NCBI GenBank assembly: GCA_027625915.1
Contig: JANTQA010000070.1
Location: 8,251,001-8,315,000 of the forward strand
Length of the DNA stretch: 64,000 nt
Source of the DNA: Anaeramoeba flamelloides
Lineage: Eukaryota; Metamonada; Anaeramoebidae
Direction: 5' to 3'
This document shows positions 35,174-46,642 of the stretch, in pieces; position 1 is the first letter of the stretch, and each line of letters opens with the position of its first letter. Position numbers and translations under genes: made by a program. Below the pieces are notes generated by a model. The model did no database searches, was not told the origin of the DNA, and was given only the letters and a program-made list of their open reading frames with translations.

Positions 35174-38100
35174 TTAATTTTTGGAGTTTTCTTCGTATTC
35201 TTGTTTTTTTTTTTTATGAAAATCAAGAATTTCTGTATAAATTAATTTTCTTAATTTACTTTTGGTTAGTTTATCTTTTTCAAAAGAAAAATCAAAAGTT
35301 TCGTGACAGATTGGTTCATTTTCAGGATCATGAATGGTGTTAAAAAACGGATGTTTAAGGGATTCTTCAACAGTAATCCTTTTGGTAGGGTTAAATTGTA
35401 ACATTCTTTCTAATAAGTCTATTGCATCTTCAGATGCACTTGGAAACAACTTATGAAAATTAAATTGCTTTCTATTTGGGAATTTTGACATAAATTTCCT
35501 TGCCTTTTCATTTTCAAGTGATTTAATTTCTTTTTTTGAAGGTTTGCCCATTACCATTGTAATTAATTTTAATTGGTGCATAAAATCTTTTCCTGGGAAT
35601 AATGGTTTTCGATTTAAAATTTCTGCAAAGATACATCCTGTGCTCCATACATCAACAGCGCTCGTATATTCTCCCCAATTCAGAATAATTTCTGGGCTTC
35701 TATACCATCTATTATTTTTTCGAATAAAAGCAAAGACGTGTTATTAATATAAAAGTTGGATATAATAATTTAAAAATAAAGGCATATAATCAGCATACAA
35801 GTGGGATATAATAATTTAAAAATATAATGAAAATTAAAGAACAATAAATTCATCTTCATAAAACAAAACAAAACAAAAAAAAAAGATAAAGATAGATTTT
35901 AAAATATCCTTCAAGATTATCAATAATCTTGAAGTGTATTAAATTCTTTTTTGAAGATCAAAATTTTATTCAAAGTTATCAAATTTATTAATTTTTAAAC
36001 AATTACTATTAATTTTTAATTCCATTTTTTGAGTTTGAATAAGAGTTTTTGAACAAAAATATTTTTTAAAGTTTAAATCTCAAATTAGTTTTTTCTATTT
36101 TCCAATTGTGGTAAAAAAAATAAAAAGAAAGGAAAGGTTTTTTTGCTTTTTTTTTTCTTTTTAAATACTACCCTAAAATAAAAAAAAGTTTTTTATCGCA
36201 TATTATAAACATGTTGTAAAGGTATTATAAATGTTTAAAATGTTCTAAAATTTTATAGTAACAACTTTTCTATCATAAATGTTTGTTATAAAATGTGTTA
36301 TAAAATTTGTAACATGTTATCAGCCTGTTATAAGAATATTTTTTTCAAAAAATATTGAAAAAATCATCATATAAATGAAAATTTTATTATAAAAATGTTA
36401 TATAGATGTTCTTAAAAAAGTTTTTTTTATTAGGGATTATAGCTAGAATAAAAAACTTTAAATACAAATTTATTGATTCAGAAGAGTGCCTTAGAGTGTC
36501 GTAGAGGGCCTATCTTTTCTAGAATTTGAAAGAATAGAGAAAAATCATAGATTTTACTCAATTCAGTTGAATTCTGGAAAAGTTAACAGCGGTTTTTTTT
36601 GATTTGAGAAATAAAACGAAAATTATCTAAATTTTCGGGTTATTTCTCAAATCAAAAAAAAACCTAACGGAAAACATGAGATAAATTTGTGGAATCACCT
36701 CTCCTAATCAACAATAAAAGAATTCCCTTTTTTTTTTTGCTTCTGATTATGATAATTTTCAAATATTGTGAAAAAAATTTTTTAAGAATGTCTATAAAAT
36801 AGTTAGTAAACATTCAATGGAGCCTATTTTCAAGATCTTATATTAAAAAATTATTTTGTCACACTTTTTTAAAATGACAATTTTCACATGAAGACGCATA
36901 TTTTTAATCAAGACAATGCTCTTAAAAATGACCATTTAATCCAGGTTTTAACATGAATTGTTGTACTTGTAGCAAAAAATAAATTAGACTAAAGTCAAAA
37001 ATAAATTTGAATGAAATAATTTTAGAATTTGAAAAAAAGAAATTTCATTTTTTATATTTGATCTGTTTAAGGAGTATTTCAGATAAATTTAAAACAAAAA
37101 GTAAAAATATAAAATTATGTGGTGGAACACTGAAAATTTCACAAACAGTTGGTTTAAATATGATAAAAAAATCATTTAACATTGAAAACAAAAAATGTAT
37201 TATTTTGTACATATATCTTTCTGTGTATTAAGTAAAATGCATTTTATTACAAAATATTTTTTGGAATTGAATTATAAAGTCTTCATGAAGTTCAAGAAGT
37301 ATCTTTTTAATTCGGTTTCTTAAACTTTTTGGTTGAAATTTCGAACAACAAATAACAATAATGAAAATTGAGATCTTTCATTTGTTTTTTCGAATTTGGC
37401 CATCTTTTAACTTTTAAATAATTAAAAGTAAAAAAAAAAAAATGCTTTTAAAAAGAGATAATTTTGTCCAAATGAAATACAATGCTATTAGATTATGGAA
37501 TGTGTTGTTGATAACCTTTTTTATGAGAATATGATCAAGTTGCAATTGGCCACTTTTTAGTGAAAAATGTCAAGGACAATTAAAAAAAAATTTTTTTTCT
37601 CCTTGAATTTGCATACATTTGTGAAAAAAGTTTCTCTTGAACTTCCGTTTTTTTTTTGTTTTATTAATAACATTGCAAAGAGATTTAGAATCAACACATT
37701 CGTGCTCTTGATGTATGTCCCTTTTATTATAAACCAAGAGATGTCTTGGTTTAAAAAAAACAATTCTAAATGAAAGGGAGGTTGAAGAATTTAAAAAAGA
37801 AATATGAACGAGATGAAAATTTATCTGATTAAGATTTCAAATCATACTAGTATTGTTATTTAGGACACTAAAATTATGATATTTAACTTTTATAATTATT
37901 CTGTAAATAGGCGTGTTTCAATGAAGACAACTGTGAACTTATTCCAAAAATTCCAAATAATAACAAAAAAAAAAAAAAAAAAAAAAAAAAAATTCAAACC
38001 TTGTTGCCACATATTGGGTTAACAAAGGATTTTCCTCTTCTGGGTCTGAAATTCTAGCCAACCCAAAATCACATATTTTAAGTTCACAATTCTCTTTTAA

Positions 38101-39003
38101 TAAGATATTGCCTGGCTTTAAATCTCGATGGATCACTTTGCCAGAATGCAAGTATTTCAGCGCACATAAGATTTGGTAAAGAAAGTATCTAACATGGTCT
38201 TCCGATAATTCTTGTTCAGAATTGATAATTTGTCTCAAGTCAGTTGCTAAAAGCTCTGTGACTATGTAGACACTTGAAAATTTTTCTTTCACAAGTGGCA
38301 CCATAATATCTTTTAAACCCAAAATATTGTCGTGGTTAAAATGTTTTTGTAATTTAATTTCTCGAAGGGTTCTTTTGGCATCAGTAAGCCGATCAAAGAC
38401 ACCAATTATTTTTTTAATTGCTACCGATTCTTTTTCAAAATGATCTTTGGCCGATCTAATAGGATGTATATTTTTTTTTTTTTGTTTTGGTTTTTATTTT
38501 GTTTATTTTACATATTTGCAAAACAACAAAAAGTATGAGTTTTTATGAAAACAAAAAAGGCCCTTTGTGGTTTTTAAATCAATACAAAGAGATTAAAACA
38601 AAAACAAAAATTGAAACAAATAAGAAATGCTTTACATCACAATTCCATAAGCGCCATGTCCGATCTTTTTAATATATTGGTAACGCTTATCGAGCGTAAA
38701 TTCTGTACCGGAAACAGGAAATGTTTTATTTTTCCCAACCCTCCAAGGCAGCGCTTTACCACCATTAAAAGAGTACTGGGTTTCTATCGAGGTTTCGTTT
38801 GTTTGTGTTTCTTCTTCTGTTTCTTCTTGCTCAGACTCACTCGAGCTAGTTTTTTCACTTGTTGTTTCTTCGCTGCTCGTACTCGTGGTACTTTCTTCGC
38901 TACTCGTTGTTTCTTCATAACTACTACTTTCAGACGCCGTTTCTGATTCACTTGATTCACTTGATGTGTTTTCTTGTTCTTCTGAACCCTCTTTTTTACT
39001 CAT
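35174..39003 (-). CDS. MAP kinase with TQY activation loop
   Basis: Three exons, 38636-39003, 38000-38455 and 35174-35708, give 452 residues. The first ~85 residues are an acidic Ser/Thr/Glu tail. The kinase domain follows: glycine loop GHGAYGIV (115-122), catalytic Lys137 in [13 protein letters not shown] (Asp234), DFG (Asp252), then [15 protein letters not shown] with Thr269-Gln-Tyr271. The VATRWYR string, the CMGC Arg and the HLFP-like C-lobe ([20 protein letters not shown]) place it with ERK-type MAPKs. Canonical loops read TEY, TPY or TGY; glutamine in the middle is unusual, though both phosphoacceptors remain. Intron 1 is 180 bp; intron 2 is 2.29 kb with a GTTTGA donor (CAAG then GTTTGA) inside the R codon. 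Substrates and upstream kinase are unknown. Confidence 0.95.
36190..36420. repeat. Degenerate short repeats of TGTTATAAAA type
   Basis: The motif GTTATAA or its variants recurs at irregular spacing (TGTTATAAAATGTGTTATAA at about 36285), giving a satellite-like patch. No constant unit length is seen. Confidence 0.5.
36486..36664. repeat. Composite array-hairpin element, copy 3
   Basis: Three 10-bp units (GTGCCTTAGA, GTGTCGTAGA, GGGCCTATCT) at 36486-36515 precede a hairpin whose arms are 36591-36614 and 36640-36664, with stem core GATTTGAGAAATAA. The loop-flanking CGAAAATT and AATTTTCG also pair. The stem differs in sequence from copies 1 and 2. Confidence 0.8.
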
Positions 39004-40949
39004 TTTGAGAAATTCGTTAATGTTTGGAAAAATTCTTGAAAAAATGGAAAATTTATTTCACTTTTTGACTTTTTTATGGTTTTGATTTTTCGAATTTTAA
39101 AAGTTTATCAACTAAATTCTTATTTTAGTTACAATTGAATATTGTGATTGTTGGAAATTAAAACCAAGAGAAGAGTTTTTTTAGAAGATCCCAAAATGGT
39201 ATCACAGGCATTTGAAAAGTAAATTTGAAAAAATTTTCTAATCATTTTGAATATTGTTCTTTTAATCAGGAGTTTTACAATAAATCAATTTTTATTTATG
39301 TTCTATTTTTTTATTTTGAACCTTTTTATTCAATAATTTTGTGTACACTATGTAAAATAAGAAATCTAATTCAAAGAAACTTTTATTTTCCAAAGATAAA
39401 ATTATTGGAAAATGAAAAATTTTGAAATTTCGAATAAAAGTCTGTTGAAAATTAAAAAAAAATTGGATAAAATTCCAAGATCAAAAACTTTATTTTTATT
39501 TATTTTACTTTTTCTTAGATCTCAAAAGAGAGTGAAAGTAAATTTTAGTTAACTTCAGTTTTTAAAATCCCTATTTTTAACACGATTAATAAAAAAAGGA
39601 AATATTGAATTAAAAAACAACCATTTAATGAATGTAAATATATGAACAGGTATCTTAAAGGTAGAAAACTGTTGCCCAAATAAAGGTTAACAGTGTTGGG
39701 TTTTACCCTCTTTATAATTTGCTTTCTCAGAAGGGATTAGCGTCTACCAATGAGAAGACTAATATCAAAGTATTTTGTTATTCAGTGTAAATTAAATTAG
39801 TGATTGATCTTCAAATGTCTCTAATAATTTGATTAGTAAAGAATACTATTAGCTGATCCTCATCAATTAAAAAAGATCATTGTATTAGTAAAAAAACCCA
39901 AAGAATTTCTGAAAAAAATCTCATCATTGAGTCTCAAATTTAAAGGATGAAACATCAATTTTCATGCTCCAAAGTTGCAAAATATCTTTCTTAAATTTGT
40001 GACCAAATGTAGATTAATAGCTAAAAAATTCAATTTTTTTCAAAAAATTATATTATTAACCCAATAGATTTTACATGATAAATTATTTCTGAAATATTGA
40101 AAATAGATTTACGTTCCAATTAGCTTTATAAAAGGGAAACAAAATTAATCAGTTCTAGGGTTTTTAAGTTGATCAATTTTGAGTAAATTTTTTAAATATA
40201 AAAAATTAAACAATAATTCTAGAATTATAACTTAATTATTTTTGAATAAAAAATCCAAGATGATAAAAGAAAGAAACAAGCACAAACAATAAATAAGAAG
40301 GATTTTTGCTCTCAAAATTTATGGTATTTAGTTTCAAAAAGTCTTTAGAAACCAATTATTTAGATGAGGAAGAAATTCAGATTTTGAAAAATAATACATT
40401 ATATAAAATATTTCCTTTTAATTTATAATGCTTTAAAACTGCAGTTTGAAAAAAATAATTATATTATGTTTCGTTCAACATTCGACTGAATGGTTGTATA
40501 AATACACCTTAAAAATATTAAGAATTCTGATTGATTGGTTTGATCTGGAAAAGGGTTTACCATTTACAATACCTAACAATGAATAATTTTAATGAGTGAG
40601 GAATATAAATAAAAAAATGGAATTTGAAATATTAATGTTAGTTTATTTTTTTCCTGATGCCTTGTGTTGTTATATTGAAGTAGAATAAAAAAATAAATAA
40701 ATAATCAAAAAATCAAAATATATTTATTCTATTTTATAAAAAAAGTGGCAGAAAAAATGAATGAATAAAAATAAAAAAGAAAAAGTGAAAGAAACAGAAA
40801 AACTAGAGAAGAATAAAAAAAAAAAAAAAAAAAAATAAGAAAGGAAAAAGAAAAAGAGAAGAATTATAGGAATTAGAAGCATTAAAAGTTTATAAAAAAA
40901 AAATCTCAAAAAAAAGAATTAGGTTTTTTTAAAAATAATAAAAAAAAAT
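39004..40949. other. Intergenic region between MAPK and PP6 subunit genes
   Basis: Both neighbours are on the minus strand. It holds family B copy 2 (39725-40175). ORFs at 39225-39425 and 40724-40909 have no coding character. Confidence 0.55.
39725..40175 (+). mobile_element. Family B element, copy 2 (left part)
   Basis: It begins GGGATTAGCGTCTACCAATG and aligns with 2745-3170 through CAAATGTCTCTAA, CCAAAGAATTTCTGAAAAAA and AAATTCAATTTTT. The right end is not found, so it appears truncated. Confidence 0.7.
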
Positions 40950-41908
40950 TTAATTTTCATCATTCTTTTCGATCTTTTCATTTTCTTCCCCTTCTACTTG
41001 ATCATTTTCAGTATTTCCAAAATCATTATCATTTGAAAATGGGTCATTATCGAAATCAAAATTATTATTATCATTTTCTTGATTGAACGATCCAAAATCA
41101 TTAAAATCATCAAAATTATTTTTTTCTCCATCAACAAATTCACCCATTTCAAAATTAAAGTCTTTATTATTCCCATCATTAGATGATGTAAATGAACCAA
41201 AATTGTCTTCACCAAACTCACTTTCATTTGAATTATTTTCAACAAAGTTCGTATTATCAAAATTATCTTGTTCAAATGAAATTTCTTCATTTACTGTTTC
41301 ATTTTCAATATCGTTAATTGTATTTTTTAACCCTGTTAAGTTTGGAAACGATTCGTCATCCTCCCAAAAATTTATTTGGTTATCATTCTCGCTATTGGTG
41401 GTACGATTATTAACCATTGATTCTTCATTTTTCTGGCCCATTTGTTGATTTGATATTTGGTTTTGCTCACTTAAAAAGCTGTTTACATAGAGATCCCATC
41501 CCTCGACATTTTCCATTATTTCTTGAATTTGCGTACTTCTTGAGCTAATAAGTACAATCTGATTAGAAATCTGGATAAGATGTTCAAGATACCCAAACAG
41601 CTGAGGTAGATGTGGTGGCTCTTCGTATTTTTTTTTAATTAAATCTATTCCCTCAAGGTCTTTTAATTCTTTTTTTTCAATTTCTTCTTTTTCATCAGTA
41701 TATAATTTAATATTGGATAAAATTTTGGAGGGTAAATCGCAATTAATTAAAATATATTCTTTGACATTTTCAGTTCCATTTTCAAAAATTTCATTAATAA
41801 AATTTGTTATTAAATTATGTAAAAAGTTATTCCATTTATATTGAAAGAAAATATCCTATTTTATTTTTAAAATAAACAATTTTTTTAATATGTATGGTGT
41901 ATGTATAG

Positions 41909-41947
<39 letters not shown>

Positions 41948-44900
41948 TTAAAAGAGATAGATAAATAATATAAATTCAATTTATTACAAAAATTAAAATG
42001 AATATTTTTAATAATAATATTATCAAAGATCACTTACAATTAAATATTGGATTATTTTTGATTCAAAAAGATATTTTTCAATTTCTTTTGTTTGTATACG
42101 AGCAACCATTGTAAAGAATTTAATAATACGATATTTATCTGCTCCTAACACTTCATCAGTGAAATCTAGTTTTAACGATTTTTTCTATTTATATAAAAAA
42201 AATAATAAAAAAAATTTGATGATTATTTTATAAATTTATTTTTATTTTAGTTATTTGGAAAAATAGAGAAGAATATTTTTTTAATTTTTTAATTGATATT
42301 ACTTACTTTTTCTTCAAATAGAACTCTTGAAAGATCTTCCATTTTTTTAATAATAATCTCATAAAAAACATGTTCAGTCAAAGAATCTTCAAGAATTATA
42401 TCTAACATCCCAATTAATATTTTGAAACCTGATTCAGAAATAGATTTTTTGGTTTCCTAAAAAAATTTGTTTTTAAATAAAAAGATTTATTTTAAATAAA
42501 AAGATTCGAACAAAAATAATAAACGAATACAGATTTTTTTTTTTTTGATATTTTTAGAAAAAAAAAAAAAAATGACTTACTGCAATCAATACAAGATCAA
42601 ATATTTTGTTTATTTGCTCTTCACTTGTCAATTCTTCATAAAAAAAATTATATGATGAATTATGACAAAAAGTAGCCACTTCTAAAAGAATTTTCGCTGA
42701 ATTACGATGATACTATTTTGTTAAGAATTAAAAAAAAAAGGAAATTTTATTAATAAGAGTTTTAATTTTATGAAAACAAATTTTGAGAAATGTATTTTTT
42801 GAATGGGCTTATGCAAGAAGATGGCGAATTAAAAATAGGTTATATGGACACAGAAATGTTCCACAATAAAATACGACATCCTTCAAATCTAATAACTGTT
42901 TCTATCATAAAGACTAAAAGTTTATCATTGTAAAATCATTTGTTAATTTTAATTTTATTTTGAATGATCTTTTTGCAAAAAAACACAAATTAATTCTAAT
43001 AAAAAAATCATTTTATGACATCTACCTAATATGTCATTCCTGACACGATTGACGCATTTTGGATTAAATTACTTTTGTTACAATTTTAACATATTACTCC
43101 TATCAACTATATAACTACTGTCAAGTTGGTTAATCAGAACAAATGATAAAAAGTACAAATAAAAAATGAATAAAAAAAAAATTTTTTTTCTGGTTTTTTT
43201 TTTAAAAAATAAGTTTTTCAGAAAATGAACAAGAGAGAAAACAGTTTGTGAAATTACTGATCACATTTGTTACACAATCAACCAAGTAACAGAATTTTTT
43301 TTAAAATATTTTCAACAAACATAATAAGGCCTTCTTGGGTTATTGTGGGTTAAGATATGTTTAATATTAAAGTACTAGCCTCTATTATTTTTTTTTTTGA
43401 CCAATTTCTAAATAAAGGTTTATTATCTAGAAATATGTTTAATATTGAAAATAAACAGGGTTTTTCAAATCTAAGTAATTGGCAATAAATTTTCTGTATC
43501 TCTATTAAATTTAAGTAAAAAAAATTAATAGAGATTATCCCCTTAACATCATTTCCTTTCACAGAACTTAAATATTTTACTAATTCAAACAAAAAAACAA
43601 CATTGTAAATTGTTTTCTTAACTATTGATCCATAAATTATCTTTATGTTCGTGAATCCACATTTTAAAGGAATAATACAAAGTACATTATTTTCAAGAAA
43701 AATGTTTATGTTTAAAAAGATCAGCATGGCACCTTAGTCTACCCTTATCGACAAATTCATATTTGAGGTTATTAATTAACAATTTTATATAGTTTAATTT
43801 GTTTTTTTTTTTAGGATTTCTAATCTTTTATTTATTCTTTTTCAGGTTTGGTTTATTTCATCATTCATATTTTTTTTTATTTGATTTATTTTTTTTTTTG
43901 AGGGGTTGCTACTTAATTTTTGGATTTGAGAAAGGCCTGAATCAAAAAATGTCGAATTAATTCAAGTTTCTTACAATTTTTTATTTTATGCAATTTTTGA
44001 GAAAGAACTTTTTGCTTTCTTGGTGCTTTACAGATTCATTAGGAAAATTATCATTTACTTTTTCAAATACAACGTTTTCATGAAACGAGAAAAAATGTTT
44101 GTGTAATGTTTGAAAATTTTGACTCTTTGATGTATAAGACAAAAAACCAAATTTTGATAAAGGTTCTTTAATTCATTCAAATTTATTTTGAAAACTTGAA
44201 ATAGAGAAAATATTTGAAAAAGTGTGTCAATTGCCCTGAAGGTAAATTTTGCGATAAATAATCACTAACTTTATAAAAATTAAATTTATTTGTTAGTTAT
44301 TTTCAAAAACATTAAAAGGACATTAGAAATAAAATCAAAACGTATTCCGACCACATTCTGATATTAAAAAATATTGAAAAGTTTCTCAATTTTTTTAAAA
44401 TTAGAAAATGAACTATTTTCCAGCAAAAGGGGTCCTAGTTTTAATAGTGAATTACATGTATTTAAAGGGTTTGGAAAGGAAATTAGAAGAAAAGAATAAT
44501 ATTTTGGAAATTTTCAAAATTGAAATCATTTTGTCACATTTTCATTTTTTCGATTTTTTTTTGATAGGTAATTTTTTTGCAAATTTTTGTTTTTCTTGCA
44601 ATATCTATAGTCCCGAGGTTAAAGCGTGTTATTCAAATGTTATTTAAATAGCGAAAATGGTTGTAGAGAAATCATTTTTCTTTCTATTGAGAATTTACTT
44701 TGGATCTTCAATTGAAGATCAAAACAAACATTGTTGTTTTTCTCAATAGTCTTTCCTAAGAATTTGAGTTTTTCAATTTTTAAGAAAATAAACTGATTGA
44801 ATAGATTTACTTGATACAGATATCAGCTATACACTGACTTGTATTTTTCTACTTGGTTTTTATTTGTTCTTCAAAGCCCAATTATAAAAAAATAATTGAT

Positions 44901-46611
44901 ATATGAAACAATTTTTTTGGGTAATTTTGACAGAAATAAAGTTTAATATGCATATAGCATGCTATAAAAATAATTTTTTTATTAGAGTAAGTCGAATCAT
45001 TTTCCTTTTTTTGATTTTATTTTTTTTTGTTAAAATTGTAGATTAAAATTATTTTGGATAATATACAACGTTGTACTGATAATATAATGGTTGGTAAATT
45101 GTCACTTTTTAGTTAATATCTTAGCTCAATGGAAAATGAATAAAAGTGTTATTTTTTTTATTTTTAATTTGTTGGTTTTTTTTTTAATATTAAAAACTTA
45201 CCTGTGTTGTTTTTTCTTCGACTAGTAGATTAATTAGCTTATCAACAATTTTTTGTTCTTTTACTGTCTAAGAAGATGTATTTATGTATTAATATAATAA
45301 TAATATTATTAATTAAAATAAATAAACTAAAAACCATCATAAAAATAAAATTTAAAAAAAAAAAATAAATGAAAATATTACTTTTTGTACATCTTCTAAA
45401 GTAAAAGAATTTTCGTCAGCAATTAATATTAAAATTAATAAATCAGTTATAGCAGAGGACTCAAGATTATTAAGAAATTTATCTAATATCTTGTTTTCTT
45501 CAATATATTTCCAAGTCTAAAATTAAAAATTTATTTTTAAGTTATTAGTAAATAAAAATTAAAATAGAAAAAAAAAGCAAACGGTCAAATTAATTATATT
45601 TTCAATGTTTAAAAGGATGGATGAAAAATTCAAATTTTATATATTGAAAATAAGTAAGAATTATAATTATTTTTAAGAGATAAAACTCTTTTTTTTTTTT
45701 TTTTTTTTTTTAATTTTAGTTTCATGAAAAAATAAAAGTAATTGAACTATTGTTATTTATGAAATAATTGTGTGTTAAATTTAATATTACATTTTATCAA
45801 AAAAATATTTTTTAAAATATAGGGTTTTTCGAACAATATATATTTTTGTAGGATTTGTTTGGTAAATTTTAAAAAGGTTAAGAAAATTTTTTTCCAATTA
45901 TTTGTAAATATTTTTCTTTCTAAATTTTAAGAAAATGAAGGCAATTTTTCATTTCAACGAGTTTGGTATTTCAAGTTTTTTCGTTTTATTTTTTTGTAAC
46001 GATTTGTATATATCGAAATTAAAAAATATTATTTTACTAAAATTTATGTAACTGTTAAGTGGAAAAAATGAGACAAACTCTGCTTCATTTAAAAATATTT
46101 GAAATTTTTTCGGGTGTCAGAAAGCGTCTTAGAGTTCTATCAAGTGCATTAGAGTGCCGTAGAGTGTTGTGAAGTGCCTAGGTTTTCTTGAGTTTTTCTT
46201 TTTTATTTGTTAAGTGTTCTAGGTTTTTTTGAGGTTTTCTATTTTATTTGTAAAGTCTATCGATTTTCATTAGGTTTTTTTTACTTTTTGAAATAAACCG
46301 AAAATTTATTCAAATTTTCTGTTTATTTCAAAAAGTAAAAAAAACCTAGAAAACTTCACAAATAAATAGAAAACTCAAAAAAAACTAAGGACACTTCAAC
46401 AATAAATAGATAACTCAAAAAAACCTAACGAAAATCTATTGATTTTCAGAATAAAATAGAAAACCCAAGAAAAGCTAACGAAAATTTTTTTTTAATTGTT
46501 GTTTTTCTGCAATATATCAATTTTTGAATCAAAACAATAATTTAAAAAGAATCTAACATCTCTTTTATCAATATTTTCTTTTTTATTTTGAGAATTTACT
46601 TGATTAAGTGA

Positions 46612-46642
<31 letters not shown>

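Larger units (their letters stand above)
35709..37999 (-). other. 2.3 kb second intron of the MAPK gene
   Basis: Bounded by GTTTGA and AATAATAG and confirmed by the reconstructed ATRWYR codon. It contains degenerate GTTATAA repeats (36190-36420) and an array-hairpin element (36486-36664). ORFs inside it (37007-37231, 37557-37773) look like chance. Confidence 0.85.
42713..45201 (-). other. 2.5 kb fifth intron of the PP6 subunit gene
   Basis: Bounded by GTAAGT after the exon ending EEKTTQ and by AAATAG before YHRNSAK. Contains the 178 bp element 43368-43545 and family A copy 3. The 125-codon ORF at 43350-43727 overlaps the former and is not a gene. Confidence 0.85.

Noticed and set aside
43350-43727. 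125-codon minus-strand ORF
   Set aside because: It spans the 178 bp inverted-repeat element and intron sequence of the PP6 subunit gene; no coding character.
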